Positions 52,210 through 62,368 are shown, counted from the stretch's first letter. The stretch is DNA of 64,000 bases from Anaerolineales bacterium (GCA_030583925.1 CP129482.1:1054001-1118000); one strand, 5' to 3'. The notes: a model not told the origin generated them from the sequence alone. Program-made: numbers and translations.

Positions 52210-52959
52210 ATGGAAGAGTTGATCGGTTTAATCCCTGCAGCCGGGAAGGGTGTTCGGTTAGGTTTGCCATATCCGAAAGAGCTATATCCTGTCATTCGGA
52301 ATAACCATTACAAACCGATTTCTCAATTTGTTGTGGACAATTTGACAAATGCGGGCTTAAAGCACATCGTGTTTGTCGTCAACGAGACGAAGCATCAATT
52401 GATAGGATATTTCGGGAGCGGCCAACGATTCGGGTGCAACATCAGTTATGTGGTGCAGGAAGTGGTGGAGGGGAAGACCAAGTCAACATCGCCTGGGCTG
52501 GCGCACGCGTTGGATTCGGCGTATCACCTCGTGAAAGAGAAGACTGTCTTCTTCGGCATGGCGGATACATTGATGAAGCCAAATGATATTTTCAAACGCG
52601 TCTACGAAGCCGCCACGTCTGACGACGATGTGTTGTTCGGCATGTTCACCACCGAGCGACCCGAAAAATTTGGCATGGTGCGCTATGAAGACAACGGTCG
52701 CGTCGTTGAAATTGTAGACAAGCCCAAACAGACCGAACTCGCTGAGATGTGGGGATGCATTCTTTGGCGTCCGAAATTTACCGAGTATTTACACAAATGC
52801 GTCTTTGAAGAAGGCATCTCCGATTTTGCGAAGATCATGAACGACGCAATTGCGCTCGGGATGAAGTTCAAGGGCGTGCACATGAGAGATGGTACGTATA
52901 TCGATCTAGGAACATATGAGGAGATCGCCGATATGGATCGAAAATATCGAGAGGAGTAG
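52210..52959 (+). CDS. Sugar nucleotidyltransferase (RmlA/GalU-like fold)
   Basis: A 249-residue protein. LIPAAGKGVRLGLPYPKELYPV is the NTP-binding signature with the conserved PKEL lysine; FGMADTLMKPNDIF holds the metal-binding Asp; FGMVRYEDNGRVVEIVDKPKQ and DGTYIDLGTYEEI follow. It makes an NDP-sugar from a sugar 1-phosphate. It could be the missing heptose-1-phosphate nucleotidyltransferase or a glucose-type enzyme; sequence alone does not decide. Confidence 0.87.
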   Translation: MEELIGLIPAAGKGVRLGLPYPKELYPVIRNNHYKPISQFVVDNLTNAGLKHIVFVVNETKHQLIGYFGSGQRFGCNISYVVQEVVEGKTKSTSPGLAHALDSAYHLVKEKTVFFGMADTLMKPNDIFKRVYEAATSDDDVLFGMFTTERPEKFGMVRYEDNGRVVEIVDKPKQTELAEMWGCILWRPKFTEYLHKCVFEEGISDFAKIMNDAIALGMKFKGVHMRDGTYIDLGTYEEIADMDRKYREE

Positions 52960-52963
52960 AAGA

Positions 52964-53923
52964 ATGTCAGAGTTGAAAAGTCGGGTTATGGTTGAGGCAA
53001 ACGTCGCGAGCATGTCGAATCCTGCGTTGTCCATCGTGCTGGTTTGCTGGAACAATAAGGCATACCTCGATCCGTGTCTGAAATCCCTGTACGATACGGG
53101 AATGGAAAACTCCTTCGATGTTGTTGTGGTGGATAACGGGTCTACAGATGGAAGCCAGCAAATGCTAGCGGAGAAGTATCCGGACGTTAAAATTATCCAG
53201 AATTCGAGCAATGTAGGCTTGGGCAAGGCAAGCAATCAGGGGATTCTGGCAACTACTGGCAGATATATTCTGCTTCTGAATAATGACACAATTGTCAATG
53301 GGCCATCATTCGACGCGATGGTCGAATTTTTGGATAAAAATCCGAGAACCGGAGCAGTCGGTGGAAAATTGATGAATCCGGATGGAACGATTCAGGCAGG
53401 ATACAATTATTTTTCCTCCATATATGAAGAATTTCTAGTTGCCACTCGATTGGGTGAGTTCATTAGAAGAGGCTATCCTGCCGTTATGAATGCCGAAGAA
53501 ATCAGATCGGTGGACTGGCTTGGTTCAGCCTGTTTGATGATCCGGCGCACTGCTTTGGATGAAGTTGGACTTCTTGACGAAGGTTTTTTTATCTATGGCG
53601 ACGAGGCTGATTTACAGTATCGGCTCAAAAAAGATGGATGGATGATACATTTCCTGCCCCATGTTTATACGATCCATTATGGCGGCAGGAGTATGGAACG
53701 TTGGCCCCGACGCAGGATGGTCTATCGTGGAAAACTGTTATTCTATCGTAAACATTACGGATTCCTGAAAACCCTCATGCTGCGAGTGATCCTCGGAAGT
53801 TTGAGTTCTGCCAAACTGGTTGCATGGGCAATGCTTTTCATGGTGCCGAGACAGCATAATTTGGCGAAAAAAGAGCTTCGCTCAAACCTTGATGTAATCA
53901 AGCTCTGCATCACGCTCTCTTAG
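52964..53923 (+). CDS. GT2 glycosyltransferase (rhamnosyltransferase-like)
   Basis: A 319-residue GT-A protein: SIVLVCWNNKAYLDPCLKSLYDTG, VVDNGSTDGSQQML, LLLNNDTIVNGPSF, GSACLMIRRTALDEVGLLDEGFFIYGDEADLQYRLKKDGW. Same group as the protein at 48641. The ATG at 52964 is preferred as GGAG lies eight bases before it. C-terminal region partly hydrophobic (VILGSLSSAKLVAWAMLFMV). Confidence 0.9.
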   Translation: MSELKSRVMVEANVASMSNPALSIVLVCWNNKAYLDPCLKSLYDTGMENSFDVVVVDNGSTDGSQQMLAEKYPDVKIIQNSSNVGLGKASNQGILATTGRYILLLNNDTIVNGPSFDAMVEFLDKNPRTGAVGGKLMNPDGTIQAGYNYFSSIYEEFLVATRLGEFIRRGYPAVMNAEEIRSVDWLGSACLMIRRTALDEVGLLDEGFFIYGDEADLQYRLKKDGWMIHFLPHVYTIHYGGRSMERWPRRRMVYRGKLLFYRKHYGFLKTLMLRVILGSLSSAKLVAWAMLFMVPRQHNLAKKELRSNLDVIKLCITLS

Positions 53924-53934
53924 TTTGGAGTTGA

Positions 53935-55332
53935 ATGAAGATCGATCAAGCCTTCCTTCCCGCCGATGCTCAGGATCCATATTCAATAAGGTTTCTTAAT
54001 AGGCCATTTTTGATCCCTGTTCGAACTGCATTTCTTTCTATCATGCTGGTTTCAATACTGCTCAGGCTGGCATCCGCATTTTATCTGGGAAATAATGTAG
54101 TTGATTTGCCGGGAATCAATGATCAAATTTCATACGATGGTCTGGCACGGCGGGTTATAGATGGCCATGGTTTTTCCTATGCCGAGGGGCATTGGCCCGC
54201 AACAAGAGCAGGAGAACCAACTGCTCACTGGAGTTTTCTTTACACCCTTTATCTTGCTTTGGTCTATAAATTATTTGGGATAAATCCCCTGATCGCAAGA
54301 TTGATACAAGCATTGATTACAGGCATCTTCCATACTGTTCTTGCCTGGCGGATTGGCGCCCGTCTCTTCAACCGGAATGTGGGAGTGATTGCCGCGATCG
54401 TGAGCGCATTCTACATCTATTTCTTTTACTATGCGGGCGCGCTCATGACCGAGGCTTTTTACATTACTGGTATATTATGGGTATTTGATGTTTCTTTGAG
54501 GATTGTCGCCGAACGTTCTAATCCCCGGGCCGACTTGAGGAGGCTAAATTGGTTTCAATGGACGGAATTGGGTTTTGCAATTGGCGTGACAGTTCTACTC
54601 CGACAGGTTTTTTTGCTCTTCCTGCCATTTCTCCTTCTCTGGCTTTGGTGGTGTGATCAAGGCAATAGTAAAAATCGTTGGCAGATGCGTTGGTCCGCCT
54701 TGCGAGGCTTTTTAGTGGTAGTTTTGATTTTAGCCCTTTTAATCACCCCGTGGACAATCAGGAACTACCTCGTTTTTGACACTTTCGTTTTGTTGAATAC
54801 AAATGCTGGTTTTGCCTTTTATTGGGGCAACCACCCCATTCATGGCACGAGTTTTGTTCCCTTGCTTGGTGAGTCATACCAAAACTTGATTCCTCCAGAG
54901 TTGCTTGTTCTGAATGAGGGCAAACTTGATAAGGCTTTGCTCCGTGAAGGAATAAAGATTGTGGCAGATGACCCGGTTAGATATCTTCTGCTATCAGCCA
55001 GCAGGATTGAAGAATATATCAAGTTCTGGCCATCCACCGAATCGGGTATAGTTAGTAATATCTCGAGGGTTGGATCTTTCGGATTGCTCTTACCTTTTAT
55101 GCTCTTCGGAATTTGGGTTTCTCTGTCTATTTTTCGCAATTCGGCGGATCCGAGACAACGGGCAAATCTCTTAATATTCTATGTTTTTATCGTGGTTTAC
55201 ACGACTATTCATCTATTAACCTGGACATTGATTCGTTATCGCCTGCCAGTTGATGCTGTATTGATTCTTTTTTCCGCAATCGGTATCGAGTATCTGATCA
55301 GGAAGCCAAATCATATCCTGTATATTCATTGA
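53935..55332 (+). CDS. GT39/PMT-type membrane glycosyltransferase
   Basis: A 465-residue protein with about eleven membrane helices. The first outer loop contains INDQISYDGLARRVIDGHGFSY, with the acidic residue typical of the ArnT/PMT superfamily, and GALMTEAFYI follows. These enzymes use polyprenyl-phosphate sugars as donors outside the cytoplasm, so the GT2 synthase at 28487 is a plausible donor source. GGAG before the ATG. Confidence 0.85.
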   Translation: MKIDQAFLPADAQDPYSIRFLNRPFLIPVRTAFLSIMLVSILLRLASAFYLGNNVVDLPGINDQISYDGLARRVIDGHGFSYAEGHWPATRAGEPTAHWSFLYTLYLALVYKLFGINPLIARLIQALITGIFHTVLAWRIGARLFNRNVGVIAAIVSAFYIYFFYYAGALMTEAFYITGILWVFDVSLRIVAERSNPRADLRRLNWFQWTELGFAIGVTVLLRQVFLLFLPFLLLWLWWCDQGNSKNRWQMRWSALRGFLVVVLILALLITPWTIRNYLVFDTFVLLNTNAGFAFYWGNHPIHGTSFVPLLGESYQNLIPPELLVLNEGKLDKALLREGIKIVADDPVRYLLLSASRIEEYIKFWPSTESGIVSNISRVGSFGLLLPFMLFGIWVSLSIFRNSADPRQRANLLIFYVFIVVYTTIHLLTWTLIRYRLPVDAVLILFSAIGIEYLIRKPNHILYIH

Positions 55333-55358
55333 CAATCCTTTAATATAGGTCAAATAAA

Positions 55359-56546
55359 ATGAAGATCGGAATTGATGCGAGATTCTTAACTCATCCTCAG
55401 AAAGGCGGATTTAAGACGTATACCGAAAATCTCGTACTTGCACTTGCTCAGCTAGACAAAAAAAACGATTACGTTTTGTATCTTGATCGGCAGCCGCTTC
55501 GTGATAGCGTACTACCTAGCCAGCCGAATTTCAGACATACGGTGATCCCAGGGAATCATAAATTATATGGAATGCCCTGGAGAGAACAGTATGCCCTGCC
55601 CCGACAGATCAAGAAGGATAATCTTGACCTGTTTCATTCCCCTTGTCTGACTGCTCCGATAGTGTTCGACACCCCTCTTGTTGTTACGATACACGATATG
55701 ATCTGGTATCATCCAGATAGGTACTCCAAACAGAAAATGGGATTTCATAAGAGAGGGGTAATGCGATGGTATTATCAGACCGTGCCTCAAATTGCGATCA
55801 GAAAAGCGCGGGCTGTAATTACAGTATCTGAAGCTGCCAAGCAAAGTATTCTTGCGCATATGCGCATTCAGAATGACCAGATAATTGTAACTCATGAGGC
55901 AGCCAGTGAATTCTATCGTCCGCTAGGTTACCATGGCGCGCAAAGCTATATTGCCAAAAAATATCAAGTAAATTCCAGTTTTATCCTGGGAATTGGATCG
56001 GCAGATCCCAGGAAGAATATCAAGACACTAATCCAGGCTTATGCCGTCTTACCAGAGTCGTTCAGAAACGACTATCATCTTGTGGTTGTGTGCAATCACA
56101 AATCCTTGGTTTTAGAGTCTTTAAAGGAAGTTGAACAATCGGGAATTTTAAAATGTGTTCATTTTTTGGAGGAGGTTAATGATCAGGAATTGGCATATCT
56201 ATACAATTTGGCGGCGCTTTTCGTCTTTCCGTCCTTGGAGGAAGGTTTTGGATTGCCGCTTCTAGAGGCGATGGGGTGTGGAACTCCGGTCCTAGCTGCA
56301 GATAACTCATCCATCCCCGAGATTGTTGGGGATGCAGCGTTGCGCTTTAACGCTGAGGATGTAAGAAAGTTGGCGGAGCTGATATCCAAAGTTCTTTCCA
56401 ATCCGACGCTGCAACTTGAAATGAGAGAGCGAGGGATTGCCCGAGCGGCTGATTTTTCGTGGAAGCGATGTGGGATGGAAACAATCGCTGTATATAAAAA
56501 AGTTATTGAAGGCGAAAATAAATTATCCTCGGTACGGATTGTATGA
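55359..56546 (+). CDS. GT4-type glycosyltransferase (mannosyltransferase-like)
   Basis: A 395-residue GT-B protein: MKIGIDARFLTHPQKGGFKTYTENLVLAL, LFHSPCLTAPIVFDTPLVVTIHDMIWYHPDRY, ILGIGSADPRKNIKTLIQAY and FVFPSLEEGFGLPLLEAMGCGTPVLAADNSSIPEIVGDAAL. These are strong GT4 motifs close to mannosyltransferases of the WbdA/MtfB type; donor not proven. Confidence 0.92.
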   Translation: MKIGIDARFLTHPQKGGFKTYTENLVLALAQLDKKNDYVLYLDRQPLRDSVLPSQPNFRHTVIPGNHKLYGMPWREQYALPRQIKKDNLDLFHSPCLTAPIVFDTPLVVTIHDMIWYHPDRYSKQKMGFHKRGVMRWYYQTVPQIAIRKARAVITVSEAAKQSILAHMRIQNDQIIVTHEAASEFYRPLGYHGAQSYIAKKYQVNSSFILGIGSADPRKNIKTLIQAYAVLPESFRNDYHLVVVCNHKSLVLESLKEVEQSGILKCVHFLEEVNDQELAYLYNLAALFVFPSLEEGFGLPLLEAMGCGTPVLAADNSSIPEIVGDAALRFNAEDVRKLAELISKVLSNPTLQLEMRERGIARAADFSWKRCGMETIAVYKKVIEGENKLSSVRIV

Positions 56547-56571
56547 GCATTCACTGAGAGGTTTAGAAGAT

Positions 56572-57477
56572 ATGTTTTGTTCGGCAATCATTCCAACAAT
56601 TGGTCGCGCGTCGTTGTCCCGCGCTGTTCGTAGTATCTTGGATCAAGGCTTTGCTGATGCTGATTATGAGATTATCGTAGTCAACGATACTGGAAATCCA
56701 TTGCCTCAAATGGAATGGCAACACTCTCCACGCGTGCGGATGATCGTTACGCAGAAACGCGAACGTTCTGTGGCTCGTAACACAGGCGCCGCGGTTGCGA
56801 AGGGAAGATATCTGTATTTTCTTGACGATGACGATATTATGTTGCCAGGCGCCTTACGTGAATTTTGGGAGTTATCTCAAAAGACAGATGCGAGGTGGCT
56901 GTTTGGGGGGTATCAGACAGTGGATAACGATGGCCAAATTGTCGCGGAATTCCGTCCAAATCTTGCGGGTAACATCTCGGGTTGGCTAATAGCTGGGGAG
57001 GGCATTCCATTGCAAGCGTCATTATTTCGAGCCGATGTATTTTATGAAGCGGGAGAATTTGATGTTTTTCTTACAGGAGCTCAAGATCGTGATTTGGAAA
57101 GAAGAATATCCATGCGGTGCAGTGTTTGCAATACACCGTTTTGGGTAGCCCAGATACGTGTTGGGCGGGAGCGGAGTAGTACAGATTGGTCAAGGTTACG
57201 GGAGTTTGATCGGTGGGGTCGCGAAAAGGCATTTGATCAACTGAACTCTTTTCAGTCATTATGGGATTCTGCACAAGGCAAGAGTCATCTACATGGAAGA
57301 GTCTGCCGTGCCTATTTGGCTTCTGCGATGTGGAATCTCACTCGGAAGTTTTTTTTCAAGTTTTTCAGTCGGTTATTTTTATGTGTAGTTTTTGGCATCC
57401 CATACATTTTTTCGCCTGCTTTTTGGAACGGAGTCCGCACTCGTATACCTCCGCTAGGGAGTTTCGAGTCCAGGTAG
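56572..57477 (+). CDS. GT2 glycosyltransferase
   Basis: A 301-residue GT-A protein beginning MFCSAIIPTIGRASLSRAVRSILDQGF, with VVNDTGNP, ARNTGAAVAKGRYLYFLDDDDIMLPGALREF. The start at 56572 is chosen because the family begins here; upstream in-frame codons overlap the previous gene. The end is a hydrophobic segment (FFKFFSRLFLCVVFGIPYIF). Followed by a 265-base gap. Confidence 0.86.
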   Translation: MFCSAIIPTIGRASLSRAVRSILDQGFADADYEIIVVNDTGNPLPQMEWQHSPRVRMIVTQKRERSVARNTGAAVAKGRYLYFLDDDDIMLPGALREFWELSQKTDARWLFGGYQTVDNDGQIVAEFRPNLAGNISGWLIAGEGIPLQASLFRADVFYEAGEFDVFLTGAQDRDLERRISMRCSVCNTPFWVAQIRVGRERSSTDWSRLREFDRWGREKAFDQLNSFQSLWDSAQGKSHLHGRVCRAYLASAMWNLTRKFFFKFFSRLFLCVVFGIPYIFSPAFWNGVRTRIPPLGSFESR

Positions 57478-57742
57478 TAAAGACTTTCTGGTTCTTTGGG
57501 AATAATAAATTTGATGGCCTGTTTGACATGTTCGAAGCAGGTTGTGATGTTATGCCCATAGACGGCGTGGACTTTCAGTCGGTGTTCACATCATCCATGG
57601 ACATGTTTTGGGAGTCTGCTCAACAAATGCATGTTCGGCTAATAGAAAATGCCGCCAAACAAGTCGAGTTAGGAAGACTGGCTTATCAAAAACTGTTTTC
57701 ATTCGTGGATTCCCAAATAAGTGAAAATTAAGGATCTTATAA
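57478..57742 (+). other. Gap with an open frame of unknown status (possible gene remnant)
   Basis: One frame stays open across the gap and ends at 57731 (TAA). Its last 85 or so codons read like protein (WFFGNNKFDGLFDMFEAG, then a helical AAKQVELGRLAYQKLF), but the only ATGs that give a longer product lie inside the preceding transferase gene in another frame. It may be the 3' remainder of a lost gene. No family recognised. Confidence 0.3.
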
Positions 57743-58696
57743 ATGGTAGGCAATAGCCCCAGAGTAAGTATTGGTCTGCCTGTGCACAACGGAGAAAAAT
57801 ATCTGGAAGAAGCATTAGACTCTATTCTTGCCCAGACTTACAAAGATTTTGAAATTATCATTTCCGATAATGCTTCAAATGATAAAACCCAAGATATTTG
57901 CTTGAAGTATGCCCAAGACGATGGAAGAATAAAATACCATCGCAATGATAAGAACTTGGGCGCTGCGCCGAATCATAATCTTGTCTTTCGAATGGCGCGC
58001 GGAGTTTATTTTAAATGGTTTGGCTATGATGACAAAATTTCTCCTGATTTTTTGTTCGAGTGTGTGAAAATCCTTGACGCCAATCCGGATGTAGCGCTAT
58101 GCATGCCAAAGACAAATCTAATTGATGAGCATGGGCAATTTATAGGGGAACTGAATTACAAGGCAGATGCCGGATCGCCAGCCCCTCATAAGAGATTCGG
58201 GAATTTTATTTTCCATAATGAAGCGGGTGATTATGTCTATGGATTAATGAGAGTGGATAAAATTTCGCAAACTTCGTTACATGGAAGTTTTCCATCTTCT
58301 GATTTGGTGTTTTTGGCAGAATTAACCTTGTATGGAAAATATTACATACTTCCCGATCGTTTGTTTTATCGAAGGTTTCACTCAGAACAGTCGACAAAGG
58401 GCAATTTTCAGGTAGAAAGGTCGCGTGTTCTTTGGTTTGACACATCCTTAAAGTCAAAGGTCGTATTGCCGAAATGGATGTATCTATTTGGTTATCTAAG
58501 ATCGGTGAAGAATGCTCCTGTAAATTTCTTTCAAAAGATTTACTGTTATTTTCAAATTTTTCGTTGGGCGCTTATCCCTCCACATTTTAGAGCCCTTGGC
58601 AAAGATGTTCTGTTGGCGGCTCGAAAAATTATTGTTGATTTGCTATCTTTGCTCATAATAAGGAACGACGACGCGGACAATGTCGAAAAACTTTAA
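57743..58696 (+). CDS. GT2 glycosyltransferase
   Basis: A 317-residue GT-A protein: RVSIGLPVHNGEKYLEEALDSILAQTYKDFEIIISDNASNDKTQ, YHRNDKNLGAAPNHNLVFRMARGVYFKWFGYDDKISPDF. AAGGAT lies before the ATG. AT-rich like its neighbours. Specificity unknown. Confidence 0.9.
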   Translation: MVGNSPRVSIGLPVHNGEKYLEEALDSILAQTYKDFEIIISDNASNDKTQDICLKYAQDDGRIKYHRNDKNLGAAPNHNLVFRMARGVYFKWFGYDDKISPDFLFECVKILDANPDVALCMPKTNLIDEHGQFIGELNYKADAGSPAPHKRFGNFIFHNEAGDYVYGLMRVDKISQTSLHGSFPSSDLVFLAELTLYGKYYILPDRLFYRRFHSEQSTKGNFQVERSRVLWFDTSLKSKVVLPKWMYLFGYLRSVKNAPVNFFQKIYCYFQIFRWALIPPHFRALGKDVLLAARKIIVDLLSLLIIRNDDADNVEKL

Positions 58697-58741
58697 TTGT
58701 TGTATTTCGCAATTTATCAATGGAACTTTGGAGAGTCATTG

Positions 58742-61183
58742 ATGAAGATAAGGGAAGAAGATTCCAACAAAAAATTCTCTAACCTACGACTTTTGATTAT
58801 CGTTACTATCTGTGTGTGTGGATTAACAGCCTTTGGAACTCTCGGTCGTAGATATTCCGATGATGTTTTTTTCAACCACACAATAGTCTCAAGTGGGGAA
58901 TTGGATGGTTTATGGTTGAAGAGTGTGGGGGATGTGAACGGAGATGGGCGGGTGGATCTAGTGGCTGGCGGGAATAGTGCGGGAGGGCTGGTGTGGTATG
59001 AAAGCCCGAACTGGACCAAACACACGATCGACAGTGGCAGCGGTTTCAGCACCGATGGGGAAGTAGTGGACATGGACAAAGACGGTGACCAGGATGTTGT
59101 AGTTTTGACCGACAGGGATCTGCGTTGGTACGAAAACCCGAATTGGACTGTGCATATCATCGAAAATCGAGTACTGCACGATGTGGAAGCACACGATCTG
59201 GACGGGGACGGAGACATTGACCTGGTGGCACGCGACCAGGGTGAATTCGGACATACTGGGGATGAACTGCATTTCTATCGACAGGATACACCAACCTCTT
59301 GGACCCACCGCTCGGTCAATTGCGCCAATGGTGAAGGCTTACGCCTAGTGGATGTGGATCGAGACAATGATCGGGATGTGGTCATCGGCGGCGCTTGGTT
59401 CGAAAACACCAAGGATATCATCGAAGGGGCATGGAATTCCTACACCTACACGACTGCCTGGACGCATCCAAATGTCTTTGTGGGCGCGGGCGATCTCAAT
59501 CAGGATGGGCGAGTGGATATTGTACTGGCGCCCGCGGAACTGGCAGGTGGCAGCTATCGGATCTCTTGGTTTCAAGCGCCAGCCAACCCGAAAACTGGCA
59601 ACTGGACGGAACATATTGTCGAAGACAAGGTGGAAACGGTGCAGCACTTTGTGGGCGTCGCAGACATGAACAATGATGGTGGGCTGGACATCATAGCAGC
59701 CGAAATGGAGCAGGGCAGTGACCCGGATGAAGTCAAGGTATATCTCAATCAGGATGGCGTGGGAGGAGGCTGGACGAAGCAGGTGATTGCTACCAGTGGC
59801 TCACACAGCATGCGTATTCTGGATGTGGACAACGATGGCGACCAGGATCTGTATGGCGCCAACTGGCAGGGCAACCAACTTGACCTCTGGCTCAACCAGA
59901 CCTGTCAGCAAACCCTGGATCATTGGGAACGACATGTCATCGATGCATCCCGCCCCTGGCGTGCTATCTTCATTACTGCCGGGGATATGGACAAGGATGG
60001 TCTGCAGGATATTGTCACGGGTGGTTGGTGGTACAAGAATCCCGGCAGCCCAGGTGGAAACTGGATGCGTAACGCTTTCGGCGGCTCGCTCAACAACATA
60101 GCGGCCGTATACGATTTCGACGGAGATGGAGCGCTGGATGTATTGGGCGCCACTGGGCAAGGCTCAGATGCGGATCCGCATTTCGTGTGGGCGCGCAACA
60201 ATGGCTCCGGATCCTTCAACGTCTTGAACAATATCAATCAGGGAGGTGGAGACTTTCTACAAGGGGTAGCAGTTGGGAGCGTGGAAGGTGGCGGCGGTCA
60301 CAAAGTTGCACTCTCCTGGCATGAACCTGATAATGGGGTCCAGATGCTGTCGGTTCCGACTAGCCCTCTGGTTGATCCCTGGACGATACAAAACATCTCG
60401 GCTGTGTCACAGGATGAAGCCCTAAGTATGGGCGATATTGACCGGGATGGTGACCAGGACTTGCTTTTGGGAACGATCTGGTTGGAGAAAAATGGTCCTT
60501 CCTGGATCCAACACACCCTGCACAGTACCAGCGCCGCGCCTTATGGAGAAAGCGATCCCGATCGCAATCGTCTAGCAGACATCAATGGAGATGGGCGTTT
60601 GGATGCGGTAATTGGGTATGAAGCGATCAGTGTGACGGGTAAACTGGCATGGTATGAGCAGGGCCTCGACCCAACGGCGATTTGGGCGGAGCATGTAATT
60701 GCCAGTGTCACGGGACCAATGAGTTTGGATGTGGCAGATATGGATGGGGATGGGGATCGAGATGTGGTGGTGGGCGAGCACAACCTGGATGATCCGGCAA
60801 GCGCGCGTCTGCTGGTCTATGCAAACGTTGATGGTATGGGAACACAGTGGCAGGCACATCTGGTTTACCAAGGCGACGAGCACCATGATGGCGCCCAGGT
60901 AGTGGACATCGATGGCGACGGCGATCTCGATATCCTCTCCATAGGCTGGAACCACTCCAACGTCCTCTTGTATCTCAACTCAAACCCGGGATGTTCCAAT
61001 ATATCACCTACTCAAACTGCCTCTTCTGCACCAACGCTACCAACCTTGTTTTCTACTCAGGCGCATGTGACTGCCCTCCCATCCCCAACGCCAAGCCAAA
61101 CTGACAATACCTCGCCCTGCTTGAGTGTTTTGCTTTTTAGCATAGCATTACTTTTGATAAGTAAAGTGAAAATTAATTATTAG
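58742..61183 (+). CDS. Exported FG-GAP/VCBS repeat protein with C-terminal membrane anchor
   Basis: An 813-residue protein. An N-terminal hydrophobic segment (LRLLIIVTICVCGLTAFGTL) is followed by about thirteen calcium-loop motifs of the DxDxDGxxD type (DVNGDGRVD, DMDKDGDQD, DLDGDGDID, DFDGDGALD, DIDGDGDLD and others), suggesting an integrin-alpha-like propeller or two. A Ser/Thr/Pro stalk and a terminal helix (SVLLFSIALLLIS) end the protein. The ATG at 58742 has GGAGAG upstream. A surface calcium-dependent binding protein is likely; the ligand may be the polysaccharide. The coding DNA is more GC-rich than both flanks. Confidence 0.85.
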   Translation: MKIREEDSNKKFSNLRLLIIVTICVCGLTAFGTLGRRYSDDVFFNHTIVSSGELDGLWLKSVGDVNGDGRVDLVAGGNSAGGLVWYESPNWTKHTIDSGSGFSTDGEVVDMDKDGDQDVVVLTDRDLRWYENPNWTVHIIENRVLHDVEAHDLDGDGDIDLVARDQGEFGHTGDELHFYRQDTPTSWTHRSVNCANGEGLRLVDVDRDNDRDVVIGGAWFENTKDIIEGAWNSYTYTTAWTHPNVFVGAGDLNQDGRVDIVLAPAELAGGSYRISWFQAPANPKTGNWTEHIVEDKVETVQHFVGVADMNNDGGLDIIAAEMEQGSDPDEVKVYLNQDGVGGGWTKQVIATSGSHSMRILDVDNDGDQDLYGANWQGNQLDLWLNQTCQQTLDHWERHVIDASRPWRAIFITAGDMDKDGLQDIVTGGWWYKNPGSPGGNWMRNAFGGSLNNIAAVYDFDGDGALDVLGATGQGSDADPHFVWARNNGSGSFNVLNNINQGGGDFLQGVAVGSVEGGGGHKVALSWHEPDNGVQMLSVPTSPLVDPWTIQNISAVSQDEALSMGDIDRDGDQDLLLGTIWLEKNGPSWIQHTLHSTSAAPYGESDPDRNRLADINGDGRLDAVIGYEAISVTGKLAWYEQGLDPTAIWAEHVIASVTGPMSLDVADMDGDGDRDVVVGEHNLDDPASARLLVYANVDGMGTQWQAHLVYQGDEHHDGAQVVDIDGDGDLDILSIGWNHSNVLLYLNSNPGCSNISPTQTASSAPTLPTLFSTQAHVTALPSPTPSQTDNTSPCLSVLLFSIALLLISKVKINY

Positions 61184-61189
61184 GTTTAC

Positions 61190-62368
61190 ATGCAAATCAC
61201 AAAACCGTGTCCCAGTTGTTATTCAAATGATGTCTTTATCTTTCACGAAGCTCTGAATACGCCAGTTAATAGCGTTTTGTTGTTGAATTCACGGAAAGAA
61301 GCTCTGAATTTTACGAGGGGTGATGTTATTTTGGGGTTTTGCAGATCATGCGGTTTTATCTATAATCTTGTTTTTGAGCCTCATTTACTCGAATACTCCA
61401 ATAGGTACGAATCGACGCAGGGATACTCGCAGACATTTAATAATTTTCAAATTATTTTGGCTGAGCAATTAATTGAAAAGTATAATTTGCACAACAAAAA
61501 TATTGTAGAAATTGGTTGTGGGCAGGGAGAGTTTTTATCTCTTCTTTGCGACAACGGGAAAAACCGCGGTTTAGGTTTTGATCCCGTTTATGATAGTGAC
61601 CGCAATAACCGGGAACATAACAAGCAGATAACGTTCATTGGAGATTTTTATTCCGAAAAATATTCATATATAGATGCTGATTTTGTGTGTTGTAAAATGA
61701 CCCTTGAACATATCCAGAATACAGGAAGTTTTATTGGTATGCTTGGCCGCATCCTTAGCGGGAAACCCCAAACGGTGGTTTTTTTTCAAGTGCCAGATAT
61801 TGATCGCATTTTGCAAGAAATCGCGTTTTGGGATATTTATTATGAACATTGCTCATATTTTAGTTTGGGCTCACTGGCTCGTTTATTTCGCAGATGTAAC
61901 TTCGACGTTGTAGCCTTGGAGAAGGCATATAGTGATCAATATCTAATGATAACTGTCAGGCCGGGCATTGGGTTAAATCCAGCATTGGATGGTGAAGAAG
62001 ATTTGTCAAATTTAACCGCTTCCGTTGAGAATTTTAGCCGGGGCTACAAACTTAAACTTGAAGAATGGCAGAGAAACTTAGAGGCGATGGAACAGGCTGG
62101 AAAACGTATTGTGATTTGGGGGGCAAGCTCTAAAGCTGTTGCTTTTTTGACCGCGCTGAGAGAGAAAAATGGAATTGATTATGTTGTTGATATTAACCCT
62201 AGAAAAAAAAACACATATATAGCAGGCACCGGACAAAAGGTTGTGGGTCCGGAATTTCTTGTAGGGTACAAACCAGATATTGCCATTGTCATGAATCCAA
62301 TATATATTGAAGAAATACAAGATATTCTTGGTAGAATGATGGTGAGTGTTGATCTCCTAACCCTTTAA
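61190..62368 (+). CDS. SAM-dependent C-methyltransferase with zinc site (NDP-sugar type)
   Basis: A 392-residue protein in three parts: an N-terminal zinc-binding domain (CPSC and CRSCG, Methyltransf_13-like), a Rossmann methyltransferase domain (NIVEIGCGQGEFLSLL as motif I; CCKMTLEHIQNTGSF), and a C-terminal Methyltransf_14-like domain (KRIVIWGASSKAVAFLTAL, VVDINPRKKNTYIAGTGQKVVGP). This layout is that of TylC3/NovU-type nucleotide-sugar C-methyltransferases, making branched sugars. The substrate is inferred from context only. Confidence 0.87.
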   Translation: MQITKPCPSCYSNDVFIFHEALNTPVNSVLLLNSRKEALNFTRGDVILGFCRSCGFIYNLVFEPHLLEYSNRYESTQGYSQTFNNFQIILAEQLIEKYNLHNKNIVEIGCGQGEFLSLLCDNGKNRGLGFDPVYDSDRNNREHNKQITFIGDFYSEKYSYIDADFVCCKMTLEHIQNTGSFIGMLGRILSGKPQTVVFFQVPDIDRILQEIAFWDIYYEHCSYFSLGSLARLFRRCNFDVVALEKAYSDQYLMITVRPGIGLNPALDGEEDLSNLTASVENFSRGYKLKLEEWQRNLEAMEQAGKRIVIWGASSKAVAFLTALREKNGIDYVVDINPRKKNTYIAGTGQKVVGPEFLVGYKPDIAIVMNPIYIEEIQDILGRMMVSVDLLTL

